A stretch of 54,008 nt of DNA, from the NCBI GenBank assembly GCA_029990205.1, contig JAPEKQ010000018.1, positions 1 to 54,008 on the forward strand, read 5' to 3'. Positions 43,332 to 50,780 of this stretch are shown here, one piece after another (the stretch's first letter is position 1; every line of letters begins with the position of its first letter). The notes below the pieces were generated by a model. The model saw only the letters and a list, made by a program, of their open reading frames with translations, was not told the DNA's origin and made no database searches. A program made the position numbers and the translations under genes. Source of the stretch: a bacterium. Its GTDB lineage: Bacteria > Joyebacterota > Joyebacteria > Joyebacterales > Joyebacteraceae.

Positions 43332-43502
43332 CTAGCTCGTGTCGATGATGCAGTTGTCTCTGTTCTGACATCCGCAGCCGAGATCGAACAACCAGCACAG
43401 ATCCGATGTCGGACACTGCGAGTAGTCGACGAAGCAGACCTCGCTGTCCTCCGTCTCGCGCGGGCACTCACCCCCGCCGTTCGCCAGTCTGAGATGCGTC
43501 AC
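43332..43502 (-). CDS. Putative RiPP precursor peptide A
   Basis: A 56-residue peptide read from GTG 43502 (too short for usual gene callers). Its leader starts THLRLANGGGE, and the core has seven cysteines (13, 23, 30, 36, 43, 45, 51), with EVCFVDYSQC, DLCWLFDLGCGC and NRDNCIIDTS. The GTG overlaps the maturase stop codon as GTGA, and GGGGGGAGG stands just in front, so translation is coupled to the maturase. Nearly every Cys has an Asp within six residues, as in peptides whose Cys are linked to acidic side chains by radical SAM enzymes. That chemistry is inference. Confidence 0.82.
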   Translation of the reverse strand: MTHLRLANGGGECPRETEDSEVCFVDYSQCPTSDLCWLFDLGCGCQNRDNCIIDTS

Positions 43503-46003
43503 GTCACCTCCCCCCTTTCCTCGCCCACACCATCACCTTCTCCCGCTCCGCAGGATGGACCACCCATCTCCGGGCGCGGGCCGACCTTCCTCAACCTCGC
43601 GCGAGCCTCTTCCGGCAGCGACGCGTAGAGCCACATCGCGGTCTCCAGACAGCGCCGCCTCAGGGCGCATCGCGCGGACCTGCGACCGACCGGCTCACCC
43701 CCCGGCCCGACGTCGTGATAGCAGGGACCTCCGCAGAGCGGGAAAGCCCAGCACGCCTCGCAGTCCTTCGTCGCCGCCGCGAACCGCTCCCGAACGCGGA
43801 AGAGCTTCGCGCGATCAACGCCGGTGGCGACGTGACCAACGTCGTACGCCGGGTCGGTCGCGAACCGGTGGCAGAACGAGAGTGTTCCATCGGTCGTCAC
43901 GCAGAGATACCGCGTCCCCGCGCCGCACGGGAGCGTCCTCCGCCGACCGGTCTCGAGCGTCACCATGGGATCGACGAAGTTCCCGACGAGCGGTGCGCCC
44001 CCGGCCAGGAGTCTGTCCCGCTCGGTCATGGCGAGTTCCTCGAACTCCCGTCCGAGCCGCTCGGCGAACGCCTCGGTCATCGCGCTCCCGCTCGCGGGCG
44101 CCAGGTGAACCACCGATGCCCCGAGCCCCTCGAGGTGCCCGACGATCTCACCCATGGGACCGGAGCTCTCGGTCAGCGTCACGCGCACGCCCACCCGCAT
44201 CCCTTCAGGCAGACGGTTCAGGTTCGACGCTACGTCGTCGTACGAACCGCGTCCGTCCGGATAGCAGCGATGCGCGTCCTGTTCCCGACGCCTCCCGTCG
44301 ATACTCACGAGAACCGACACGCCGAGCCGGTCCAGCTCCGCCGCCGCTGACGGGTGAAGCAACGTGCCGTTCGTCGTGATGTGCGAACTCAGGCTCATGC
44401 CGCACGCGGCCGCGCGGTCGCGCGCGTACTCCACCACCGGGCTGATCTGCTCTCGTGCGAGGAGCGGCTCTCCCCCGAACAGCACGAGCGAGACGCGTCG
44501 TTCACCGAACGCCTCATGAAGCAGCAGGTCCGTCGCTCGCCGCGCGACCGCCTCCGACATCGTGCGCTCTCCCTCACGCAGACGCCCGGGCGCGCCTCCG
44601 GCCGTCGGCCGAATCGCCTCCGCGGATCGTCCGCCCGAGAGGTAGCAGTAGTCACATGCGAGATTGCACTCCGCGCTGACATTGAGCGCGAGCGACGTGA
44701 GCGACGTCGCATCGCCCGGCCGCGGAGCGCCGTTCGCGGTGGTCAGGGGTTCCGTGAGTTCCCGTTCGTCGGTCGCCGACTCGAGCGCGGCGAGTTCCGT
44801 GACCGCCGTCTCGATCACGGGCGCGCCGTGGTTCATCTCGAGAACGGCTCTCCCGGCGTTGCATGCGCCGCCCTCCAACCACTCGATCACGTCGCATGCC
44901 GCCGCGTCGGCCTCGAAGAACAGCCCGGAGCCGGGATCGAACACGAACGCGTCTCCGTGAACGCGGAAGCGGTGGAGCCGGCGCGACGCCCTGGCCGCCC
45001 GCGAGACCGCGAAGCGCCCAGGCTCGGGCGCCAGACCGACGCTTGCCCGCAGCCGCCGCATCAGCCATACGTTCTCGGACTGCGCCTTCGCGGCAAGTTC
45101 ACGGAAGTGCGAGGCCAGCGCGGTCGCCCCGCACCGGTCCGCGGACCCGGCGGCAGCCCGGTACCGCCCGACCATCTCCTCGAGGATGAGCCGCAGGCCA
45201 CCGTGCCGCACCGCGAGCACGAGCAGTTCGCTCCAATCTCCGAGTCCGGCGACATCGGGACGACCGGCCGCCGCTGCGATGATCCGCGCCGCGGCCGACG
45301 GGCGCCGGTGCTCCAGATCACTCCTGAGATCGGTGAGGTCATCCGCCAGCTGGTACGCGGTGTGATACGCCTCGATGGTCCGCTCCATGTCGCGGAGCGT
45401 CTCGCCCGCGTCACGATCGTCACCGACACCCGCACCCAGCAGGCAGACCGCGGCGGCCGTGACCTTCAGCGGCGACAGCTTCCTTCCCGCCGTCGCGAGC
45501 ACGTCCTCGATTGCGGCGTGTTCACATTCCCGCTCCCGCTCCAGACTCGTGAAGTACTCGTCCATGTACCGGTCGAAGTGCTCCCAGAACTCCCGCCGGT
45601 CTCCCACGAGCCTCGCGTACTCGCGGGTAAACACCGACAGACATGTGTCGGAGAGGCGGCACACGCCCGGCGTCAGCGAGGCCTCGGCGTCGACAACATC
45701 GTCCTGCGCCAGGAAGTGCGCCGCGCCGAACGCGTTCGCGAGAGCCATCGTCCGGCACACGGTACGCGCGTCGGGCACCGGCACGGCTTCGGCGAGGTAG
45801 TACGGGAGCGTCAGGGCCAGGTTCGCCGGCCCCGCGCCTCGGTCCGGCGGAAGCCCCGTGTCGATACCCGCGTGCGCGAGCCTCTCGGAGAAGCCGGCGG
45901 CGATCACACGCAGCTCCTCACGGAGCGCGAGCGGGTCGCACGGAACGCCGGAGTCCGTGCGTGACGGGAGCGCGCGGGCCGCGCGCGATGTCGAGTGGGT
46001 CAC
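43499..46003 (-). CDS. Polyprenyl-synthase-like / radical SAM-SPASM fusion maturase
   Basis: An 834-residue three-part protein. Residues about 25-325 resemble an all-alpha trans-isoprenyl diphosphate synthase, with FARM motif AQDDVVD (Asp101, 102, 105) and second motif YQLADDLTD (Asp221, 222, 225). Residues about 345-410 resemble the PqqD/RiPP-recognition fold (FRVHGDAFVFDPGSGLFFEA). Residues about 435-640 form the radical SAM core with CNLACDYC (Cys446, 450, 453) and LFGGEPLL, followed by a SPASM region with cysteines 693, 711, 748, 751, 757, 761, 779 and 785 (KDCEACWAFPLCGGPCYH). The SPASM text resembles thioether-forming peptide maturases (QhpD, SCIFF type). GTG 46003 fits the sigma-54 promoter upstream; the TTG at 46186 would lie upstream of that promoter. 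Confidence 0.88.
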   Translation of the reverse strand: MTHSTSRAARALPSRTDSGVPCDPLALREELRVIAAGFSERLAHAGIDTGLPPDRGAGPANLALTLPYYLAEAVPVPDARTVCRTMALANAFGAAHFLAQDDVVDAEASLTPGVCRLSDTCLSVFTREYARLVGDRREFWEHFDRYMDEYFTSLERERECEHAAIEDVLATAGRKLSPLKVTAAAVCLLGAGVGDDRDAGETLRDMERTIEAYHTAYQLADDLTDLRSDLEHRRPSAAARIIAAAAGRPDVAGLGDWSELLVLAVRHGGLRLILEEMVGRYRAAAGSADRCGATALASHFRELAAKAQSENVWLMRRLRASVGLAPEPGRFAVSRAARASRRLHRFRVHGDAFVFDPGSGLFFEADAAACDVIEWLEGGACNAGRAVLEMNHGAPVIETAVTELAALESATDERELTEPLTTANGAPRPGDATSLTSLALNVSAECNLACDYCYLSGGRSAEAIRPTAGGAPGRLREGERTMSEAVARRATDLLLHEAFGERRVSLVLFGGEPLLAREQISPVVEYARDRAAACGMSLSSHITTNGTLLHPSAAAELDRLGVSVLVSIDGRRREQDAHRCYPDGRGSYDDVASNLNRLPEGMRVGVRVTLTESSGPMGEIVGHLEGLGASVVHLAPASGSAMTEAFAERLGREFEELAMTERDRLLAGGAPLVGNFVDPMVTLETGRRRTLPCGAGTRYLCVTTDGTLSFCHRFATDPAYDVGHVATGVDRAKLFRVRERFAAATKDCEACWAFPLCGGPCYHDVGPGGEPVGRRSARCALRRRCLETAMWLYASLPEEARARLRKVGPRPEMGGPSCGAGEGDGVGEERGEVT

Positions 46004-46067
46004 GTCGTGTGGTCTCGTCGGGGATGAAACAGGGACTGAATGCGTGGAGCGGTGATGGAGTAACTGA

Positions 46068-46083
46068 AGCAAGCGTCTTGCCA
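46068..46083 (-). promoter_or_regulatory. Sigma-54 promoter P1 of the peptide operon
   Basis: Minus-strand TGGCAAGACGCTTGCT. It matches TGGCACR-N4-TTGCW at all but one position, with GG and GC 10 bp apart. The predicted start is near 46057, about 54 nt before the maturase GTG. Confidence 0.75.
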
Positions 46084-46177
46084 CAGTTGGAGGACAAGTC
46101 GACTGCGCGCAAGCGAGGCCGCATTCGGGGCGCAAACAGTCGAGGGCGCCGCGTGAGCGACGCCCTGCCGGGGAGAG

Positions 46178-46200
46178 GGCTGTCAACTGCGCTGACAGCC
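46178..46200. promoter_or_regulatory. Enhancer-like dyad 1
   Basis: Perfect inverted repeat GGCTGTCA-N7-TGACAGCC, centred about 106 bp upstream of the -24 element of P1, a usual distance for activator sites of sigma-54 promoters. Confidence 0.6.
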
Positions 46201-46226
46201 ACTGAGACGATCAGATGTATGGATGA

Positions 46227-46242
46227 TGTCACGGGACTGACA
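46227..46242. promoter_or_regulatory. Enhancer-like dyad 2
   Basis: TGTCA-N6-TGACA (extended to ATGTCA / TGACAT by flanking bases), centred about 45 bp upstream of dyad 1. Confidence 0.55.
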
Positions 46243-46299
46243 TGCGACAGGTCGAGGTCAGGGTGTCGGACGAGAGACCACGGCTCCAGAACGCGGAGC

Positions 46300-46343
46300 G
46301 GCCGGCAGGTCGATCGTGGAAGAGAGATCGTGACCTGCCGGCC
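46300..46343. other. 12-bp perfect inverted repeat with a 20-nt loop
   Basis: GGCCGGCAGGTC (46300-46311) pairs with GACCTGCCGGCC (46332-46343). GATC occurs at both ends of the loop. There is no T tract on either side. It could be a terminator for readthrough, a protein site or a small structured RNA. Confidence 0.5.
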
Positions 46344-46528
46344 TTCGTGGGCTGACCCCATCCTTGGGAGGAGAGATGTTCACAACTGACCAAGGTTGCC
46401 GGACTGGATGAGGTCGGGGTGGAGAGAACCTTTCGCTTTGCTGCTGTCGCTGCTCCTTGCTGCTGCCTGTGCTTCCCTCTATCTCGGACAGCTCCGGAGG
46501 TGCCAGGATGTTCGGAGCTGTTTCATCA

Positions 46529-46603
46529 TCAGCCGAGAAACGGCGAGGCTATTCCGATGAGCAGGATCACAACGATTACCTTTATGCTCGCCGTACTCGG
46601 CAT
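46529..46603 (-). CDS. Possible 24-residue hydrophobic peptide
   Basis: ATG 46603 has GAGGGAG 5 nt upstream and opens a 24-codon frame with text MPSTASIKVIVVILLIG, a single membrane-segment-like peptide. It lies downstream of the candidate sigma-54 promoter P2. The opposite strand has an overlapping short frame (start 46558) with a weaker ribosome site; at most one is likely real. The region is less GC-rich than its surroundings, and otherwise the 46004-47144 gap holds no recognisable gene. Confidence 0.28.
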   Translation of the reverse strand: MPSTASIKVIVVILLIGIASPFLG

Positions 46604-46747
46604 GGCTACTCCCTCTGTTCTATATAATCTCCCCGATACTTCGGAGAGCCTGCCTGCATGGAAGAGGAAGGGGCCAAAGAGCGACCGGACTCGCCCCCCT
46701 GTTATTTCCACTCATGGCCACGATCCTCTTCCAATTTGAAGTCCCGT

Positions 46748-46763
46748 TGTCAAAGCGCTGACC
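46748..46763. promoter_or_regulatory. Enhancer-like dyad 3
   Basis: TGTCA-N6-TGACC, same spacing as dyad 2. It overlaps the predicted start site of promoter P2. Confidence 0.4.
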
Positions 46764-46771
46764 TCTATAAG

Positions 46772-46787
46772 GGCATGGGATGTGCCA
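46772..46787 (-). promoter_or_regulatory. Candidate sigma-54 promoter P2
   Basis: Minus-strand TGGCACATCCCATGCC: perfect -24 half (TGGCACA), GG and GC 10 bp apart, but ATGC instead of TTGC. The start would be near 46761. Confidence 0.5.
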
Positions 46788-46838
46788 GAAACCGCTCCTG
46801 GACCCCTCCGTGAACGGAAAATCACTACCCTGTAACTA

Positions 46839-46886
46839 ACCACTCCATCGCATCTTACAACGATTGCTCGATAAACGATGAGTGGT
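46839..46886. other. Inverted repeat ACCACTCCATCG / CGATGAGTGGT
   Basis: Arms at 46839-46850 and 46876-46886, one base bulged, 25-nt loop. It lies upstream of P2; the role is unknown. Confidence 0.35.
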
Positions 46887-46998
46887 CAGATAACCGGATT
46901 GTGCGTCATCGGCGACACAGACCGGACGACGGCGAGGCCCGATTCAGCTAACCAGCTACGGAGTCGGCAGTTAGCCAACCGTCACGTTTACGACGCCG

Positions 46999-47014
46999 TG
47001 TCAGGATTTTGACG
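46999..47014. promoter_or_regulatory. Enhancer-like dyad 4
   Basis: TGTCA-N6-TGACG, about 220 bp upstream of the -24 element of P2, with the same half-sites and spacing as dyads 2 and 3. Confidence 0.4.
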
Positions 47015-47080
47015 GTTCATCGGGAGCGCCAAACTGACCGGAGGGGTCGGCCGTCGACCGGAACGGGTGCCCGGGATACA

Positions 47081-47107
47081 AGAAAGCCGGGTCATCTCTG
47101 ACCCGGC
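47081..47107 (-). terminator. Intrinsic terminator of the TPR activator gene
   Basis: Minus-strand GCCGGGTCA-GAGA-TGACCCGGC followed by TTTCTTGT, about 40 nt past the stop codon. It isolates the activator gene from the peptide operon. Confidence 0.8.
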
Positions 47108-47144
47108 CTGAGCTGCCTGCTGTCACACCTGTCGGGTGCTCGGT

Positions 47145-50100
47145 CTACCCGAGCCCGTACTTCTTCATCTTGGCGATCAGACCGGTCCGCGAGAGACCGA
47201 GATGATCGGCCGCCTTCTGCTTGTTCCACCCGGTCCGCTCGAGCGCCTCGAGGATCCGACTGCGTTCGAGCGCGCCGACCTCGTCCTTGAGCGAGCGTGA
47301 CCGCGGCTCCTCGCCTTCGGGCGCAAGGCCTACATCGGCGCGGCGTCGGAGCTCGGGCCTCAGCTTGTCGATGCCGATGACGTCGCCGTCCTTCGTGAGC
47401 GCCACACCCCGGCGGATCTCGTTCTCCAGCTCGCGGACGTTGTTCTCGTGCCAGTCGTGACGGATGAAGAACTCCTTCACCTCGCGACTGAAACCGGCGA
47501 TCCGCTTCCCCTCGCGCTTCGAGTAGTACTCGAGGAAGTGCTCCATGAGCGCGGGGATATCCTCGGGTCTGTCGCGGAGCGGAGGGATCTCGATGGTCAC
47601 CGTGCACAACCGGTAGAACAGGTCGCGGCGGAAACCGTCGTGCCGGACCTCTTCGCGGAGATCCTTGTTCGTCGCAGAGAGGACCCGCGCGTTGCTCTTC
47701 CTGGTGACGCTCTCCCCCACCCGGCGGTACTCGCCGCTCTGGAGGAACCTGAGGAGCTTGACCTGGAGCTCGCGGCTCATCTCCCCGACCTCGTCGAGGA
47801 AGAGCGTGCCGTCGACCGCCGCCTCGATGACACCCTCACGGTCGCGGTCGGCGTCGGTGAACGCGCCGCGGACGTGACCAAAGAGCTCGCTCTCCTGCAG
47901 ATGCGGGGCGATCGCGCCGGCGTTGAGCGCAACGAACCGTCCGCTCGAGGAGCGCCCGCCCGCGTGAATGGCGCGCGCGATGAGTTCCTTACCGACGCCC
48001 GACTCCCCGCGGATGAGCACGGGAACCTGGCTATCCTTGAGCTGCTCGACGGTCGCCAGGATGCCGAGCATCTGAGGGCTCCGAGTGATCATCCCGACCT
48101 CGGACGCCGAGTCGACGAGCTTGTCGACCTCGTCGCCGGAGGCCTGCCATGCCAGTGCCTCGCCGATGCGCGAGTGCGTGAGCCCCAGCAACCGCCCGGC
48201 TGCGCCGATGAACTCGACGTCGCTCTGTGTGAACGCGACCGAACGGTCGGTCCTGGAGCGGTCCGCGTAGACGAGGTAGGTGCGTCCCCCATCGAGCCCG
48301 ATCTCGGCGGGAATGAGCGCGAGCGCGCCGACCCCGGCTGGGATGAACGCATCGTCCGAGTGGCCGTTCGTGACGACGAGAGGACGCGAGTGTCCGCGTC
48401 GCGAGAGCGTCGTCTTCACATACCGTGACACCTCGGCGACACCGCCGCCCGAGCGGTCGACCGAGGTCGCCACCGAGGGCGAGCCACCCTCGAGAAGATG
48501 GAAGACCACGAGCCTGTCGACCGAGAGCCCGTCGGCGATCTCAACGGCGAACCGGTGCAGATCGTCGGGGACCGGCTCGGTTGTCTCGAGGAACCGGTAC
48601 CCCTCGGCGATGAGCGAGTAGCGCCCGCGCCGCGCCACGCCGGCGTCCGCCAGCGCGACATCGAGCTCACGGAGCGCCGCGTCGATCTCGGCGAGCCCCG
48701 TCGCGTCGTGAGCGGCCTCGAACTTCAGCCGCGCGCTCTCGAACCAGCGTCGCGCCCGGTCGGGCTGACCGCCGATCTTCAGCGCCTTGGCCCGCTCGAG
48801 TTCGCACCGCGCCACCCAATCGGAGAGCCCGAGCCTCGCGAACTGCGCAGCAGCCGCGGAGAGTCTGGCCTCGATGACATCAACAGGTATCTCCTCGCCG
48901 ACGGAGGCCTCGCGCATCCCGATGCCGTCGGTGAGCTGCGTCCGCGCCAGCTCGAAGGACTCGCCCATCCGCCGGAGGATCTCCTCGGCGCGATTGATGA
49001 GCACCTCGGCCGCCGCCCTCTCGCCCCTCGCGTAGCACACGCTCGCGAGGACCCTGAGGGTGGCGCCCTCTTCGAGACTGTCGCCGATCTCGCGAGTGAG
49101 CTTGAGACCGTCGGAGCAGTCGCGATCCGCCTCATCGAGCCGGCCGAGCATCTGGAACGTCTCGGCGCGTCTCCGGAGGACCTCGCTGACGACGTCGCTG
49201 TTCGACGCCAGACGGTACGCGCAGCCGAGCGCGCGGTTCAGCGTCCGGAGGGCGTGCTCGGTGTGTCCCTGGTCCATCTCGAGATGCCCCAGGAACTCGA
49301 GCGCGAGCGCTTCGGCCCTGAGGTATCCGTTCTCCTGGCTGGTCGCCAGCGCGCGCTCGAAGACGTCGCGCGCCTCACCCCACTCACGACGGACCCGGTA
49401 GATATTGCCGAGCCCGGTCTCCGCGGCCACAAGGCCTCGGGTCGCGCCGATGCGTGTGTAGAGCTCGCGAGCTTCGTTGAGCCGCTCTTCGGCCTCTGAC
49501 CAGCGGGAAAGCTTGTAGAGAATGATACCGAGGTTGGTGAGCCTGTCGGCGATCGCCATCGCGCCGCCGTGCTTCCGGTCGAGTTCCAGCGCGCTCTCGA
49601 TGTACTCGAGGGCGCCGTGGAGGTCGCCCGAACGCTTGGCAAGAACGCCGAGGTTGTTGTACGCCGCCGCAAGACCCGCCTCGTTGCCGAGACGCTTCTG
49701 CGTGACGAGGTAGTCCGTGAAGTAGTCCCGTGCCGCATCGATGTTGCCGAGTTCGGCGTTGGCGACACCGAGCGCCTTGCCCGCCTCGGCGAGCACCGGG
49801 CTGTCTGGGAGCGACCTGAGCACGTCGTAGGCCTTCTGCGCGGCGCGCAGGGCCTCGTTGTAACGACCGCTCTCGACCTCGACGCGCGCGAGGACCACGT
49901 TGGCTTCCGCCCACGAGTTGCTTTCATCCTCAGCGAGATCGAGATCGTCGAGCTTCTCGCAGTACCGCCTCGCGGCGTTGTAGTCGCCGAGACCGAGATG
50001 GCACTTCGCGATGCTCACGAAGAGAGCGGCGGCCTCAGGGTCGGTGAGCTCCTTGCGGAACTCACCGACCTCGGCCTGCTTCAGATAGCTCAGCGCGTCC

Positions 50101-50243
50101 GAATAACTGTCGGACTCGAGGTAGACACCGCCGAGACGCACCGCCGCGACTGCGGCCTCGTGGCCGCTTCTCGCTTCGATGGCCCGCTCGAACGCTTTCA
50201 GCGCCTCGCGTTCCGGCCTCTTGTCGTACCTCTCATCGCTCAT
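47145..50243 (-). CDS. TPR-GAF sigma-54 activator with GAFTDA loop
   Basis: A 1032-residue regulator. Residues about 1-535 are tandem TPR repeats (AAAYNNLGVLAKRSGDLHGALEYIESAL-type units), then a GAF domain (about 545-700), an AAA+ domain with Walker A GESGVGKE (746-753), Walker B TLFLDEVGE, and a C-terminal Fis helix (NKQKAADHLGLSRTGLIAKM). The sigma-54 contact loop reads GAFTDA (793-798) instead of GAFTGA. There is no receiver domain, so a small molecule or protein partner bound by the TPR/GAF parts should control it. It is the nearest activator to the sigma-54 promoters of the peptide operon. AGGACC precedes the ATG. Confidence 0.93.
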   Translation of the reverse strand: MSDERYDKRPEREALKAFERAIEARSGHEAAVAAVRLGGVYLESDSYSDALSYLKQAEVGEFRKELTDPEAAALFVSIAKCHLGLGDYNAARRYCEKLDDLDLAEDESNSWAEANVVLARVEVESGRYNEALRAAQKAYDVLRSLPDSPVLAEAGKALGVANAELGNIDAARDYFTDYLVTQKRLGNEAGLAAAYNNLGVLAKRSGDLHGALEYIESALELDRKHGGAMAIADRLTNLGIILYKLSRWSEAEERLNEARELYTRIGATRGLVAAETGLGNIYRVRREWGEARDVFERALATSQENGYLRAEALALEFLGHLEMDQGHTEHALRTLNRALGCAYRLASNSDVVSEVLRRRAETFQMLGRLDEADRDCSDGLKLTREIGDSLEEGATLRVLASVCYARGERAAAEVLINRAEEILRRMGESFELARTQLTDGIGMREASVGEEIPVDVIEARLSAAAAQFARLGLSDWVARCELERAKALKIGGQPDRARRWFESARLKFEAAHDATGLAEIDAALRELDVALADAGVARRGRYSLIAEGYRFLETTEPVPDDLHRFAVEIADGLSVDRLVVFHLLEGGSPSVATSVDRSGGGVAEVSRYVKTTLSRRGHSRPLVVTNGHSDDAFIPAGVGALALIPAEIGLDGGRTYLVYADRSRTDRSVAFTQSDVEFIGAAGRLLGLTHSRIGEALAWQASGDEVDKLVDSASEVGMITRSPQMLGILATVEQLKDSQVPVLIRGESGVGKELIARAIHAGGRSSSGRFVALNAGAIAPHLQESELFGHVRGAFTDADRDREGVIEAAVDGTLFLDEVGEMSRELQVKLLRFLQSGEYRRVGESVTRKSNARVLSATNKDLREEVRHDGFRRDLFYRLCTVTIEIPPLRDRPEDIPALMEHFLEYYSKREGKRIAGFSREVKEFFIRHDWHENNVRELENEIRRGVALTKDGDVIGIDKLRPELRRRADVGLAPEGEEPRSRSLKDEVGALERSRILEALERTGWNKQKAADHLGLSRTGLIAKMKKYGLG

Positions 50244-50289
50244 GGTCCTGCCCCGCGCTAAGCCCAGGGGTTCGGATGAGCTGGAAGGA

Positions 50290-50634
50290 TCAGAACCTCG
50301 TCAGCATCGAGCTGAAGAGGAACCGAACCTGCAAGCTCCACAGTTCACCAGGGGTGAACACCATCATCATGGCTCCGTCCGGATCGTCACCGGGACCGGC
50401 ATTGCCCATCTCGGGCTCGATACCTTCCTCGGTGGGAGTCGTCGGACTCGTGTCGCCCCAGCGGTCGTCGTCGCCGCCATCCACCCCGCCACCATCCTTG
50501 AACACGACACCGCCCGGCACTTCACCAGATGCATCAGGAGCCATTGTCCGAACCGCCGAGTTCGCGATCCCCGAGAGGAGCAACGAACTCAACGCGAGGA
50601 CCACAAGCAATACGAGAAACCGCTTCGTCTGCAT
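50290..50634 (-). CDS. Small secreted acidic protein
   Basis: A 114-residue exported protein: signal peptide MQTKRFLVLLVVLALSSLLL ... GIANSA, then a low-complexity part rich in Gly, Asp and Pro (GGGVDGGDDDRWGDTSPTTP). The end (FTPGELWSLQVRFLFSS) is more hydrophobic. I do not recognise it. The ATG has AAGGAGGAGG upstream, and a consensus sigma-70 promoter stands before it. The TPR activator begins 46 nt downstream on the same strand, so the two are probably co-transcribed; it might be a signal or sensor for that regulator. Confidence 0.7.
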   Translation of the reverse strand: MQTKRFLVLLVVLALSSLLLSGIANSAVRTMAPDASGEVPGGVVFKDGGGVDGGDDDRWGDTSPTTPTEEGIEPEMGNAGPGDDPDGAMMMVFTPGELWSLQVRFLFSSMLTRF

Positions 50635-50780
50635 GGTTCCTCCTCCTTGTGGTTTCTGAGGGGTAGCCTAACATCCTGCCAGCAAGCCCATCGCCGGAGG
50701 ATACGCGTCGGTATGCCCGCCGGCGGCGGGATGACGCTGCATAGGGGGATGTCCGGTCGACCCGTGAAGGGTCTACGTTC

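Noticed and set aside
40894-46003. PQQ biosynthesis cluster
   Set aside because: A PqqD-like domain, radical SAM and a PQQ-type propeller are present, but no PqqA-like peptide with Glu-x3-Tyr, no PqqB or PqqC, and the SPASM region is closer to thioether maturases.
46003-46186. N-terminal extension of the maturase from TTG 46186
   Set aside because: It would start upstream of the sigma-54 promoter and inside dyad 1, and the extension shows no conserved text.
46490-46505. Third sigma-54-like site TGGCACCTCCGGAGCT
   Set aside because: GG/GC spacing is correct but the -12 half reads GAGC instead of TTGC, too weak to list.
46419-46739. 106-codon plus-strand frame in the gap upstream of the peptide operon
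   Set aside because: No homology, low-complexity start, and the internal ATG 46558 has a weaker ribosome site than the opposing 24-codon frame.
46839-47000. Possible integron-type attC or recombination site
   Set aside because: GTTAGCC-like and inverted repeats occur, but no paired core sites and no integrase are present.
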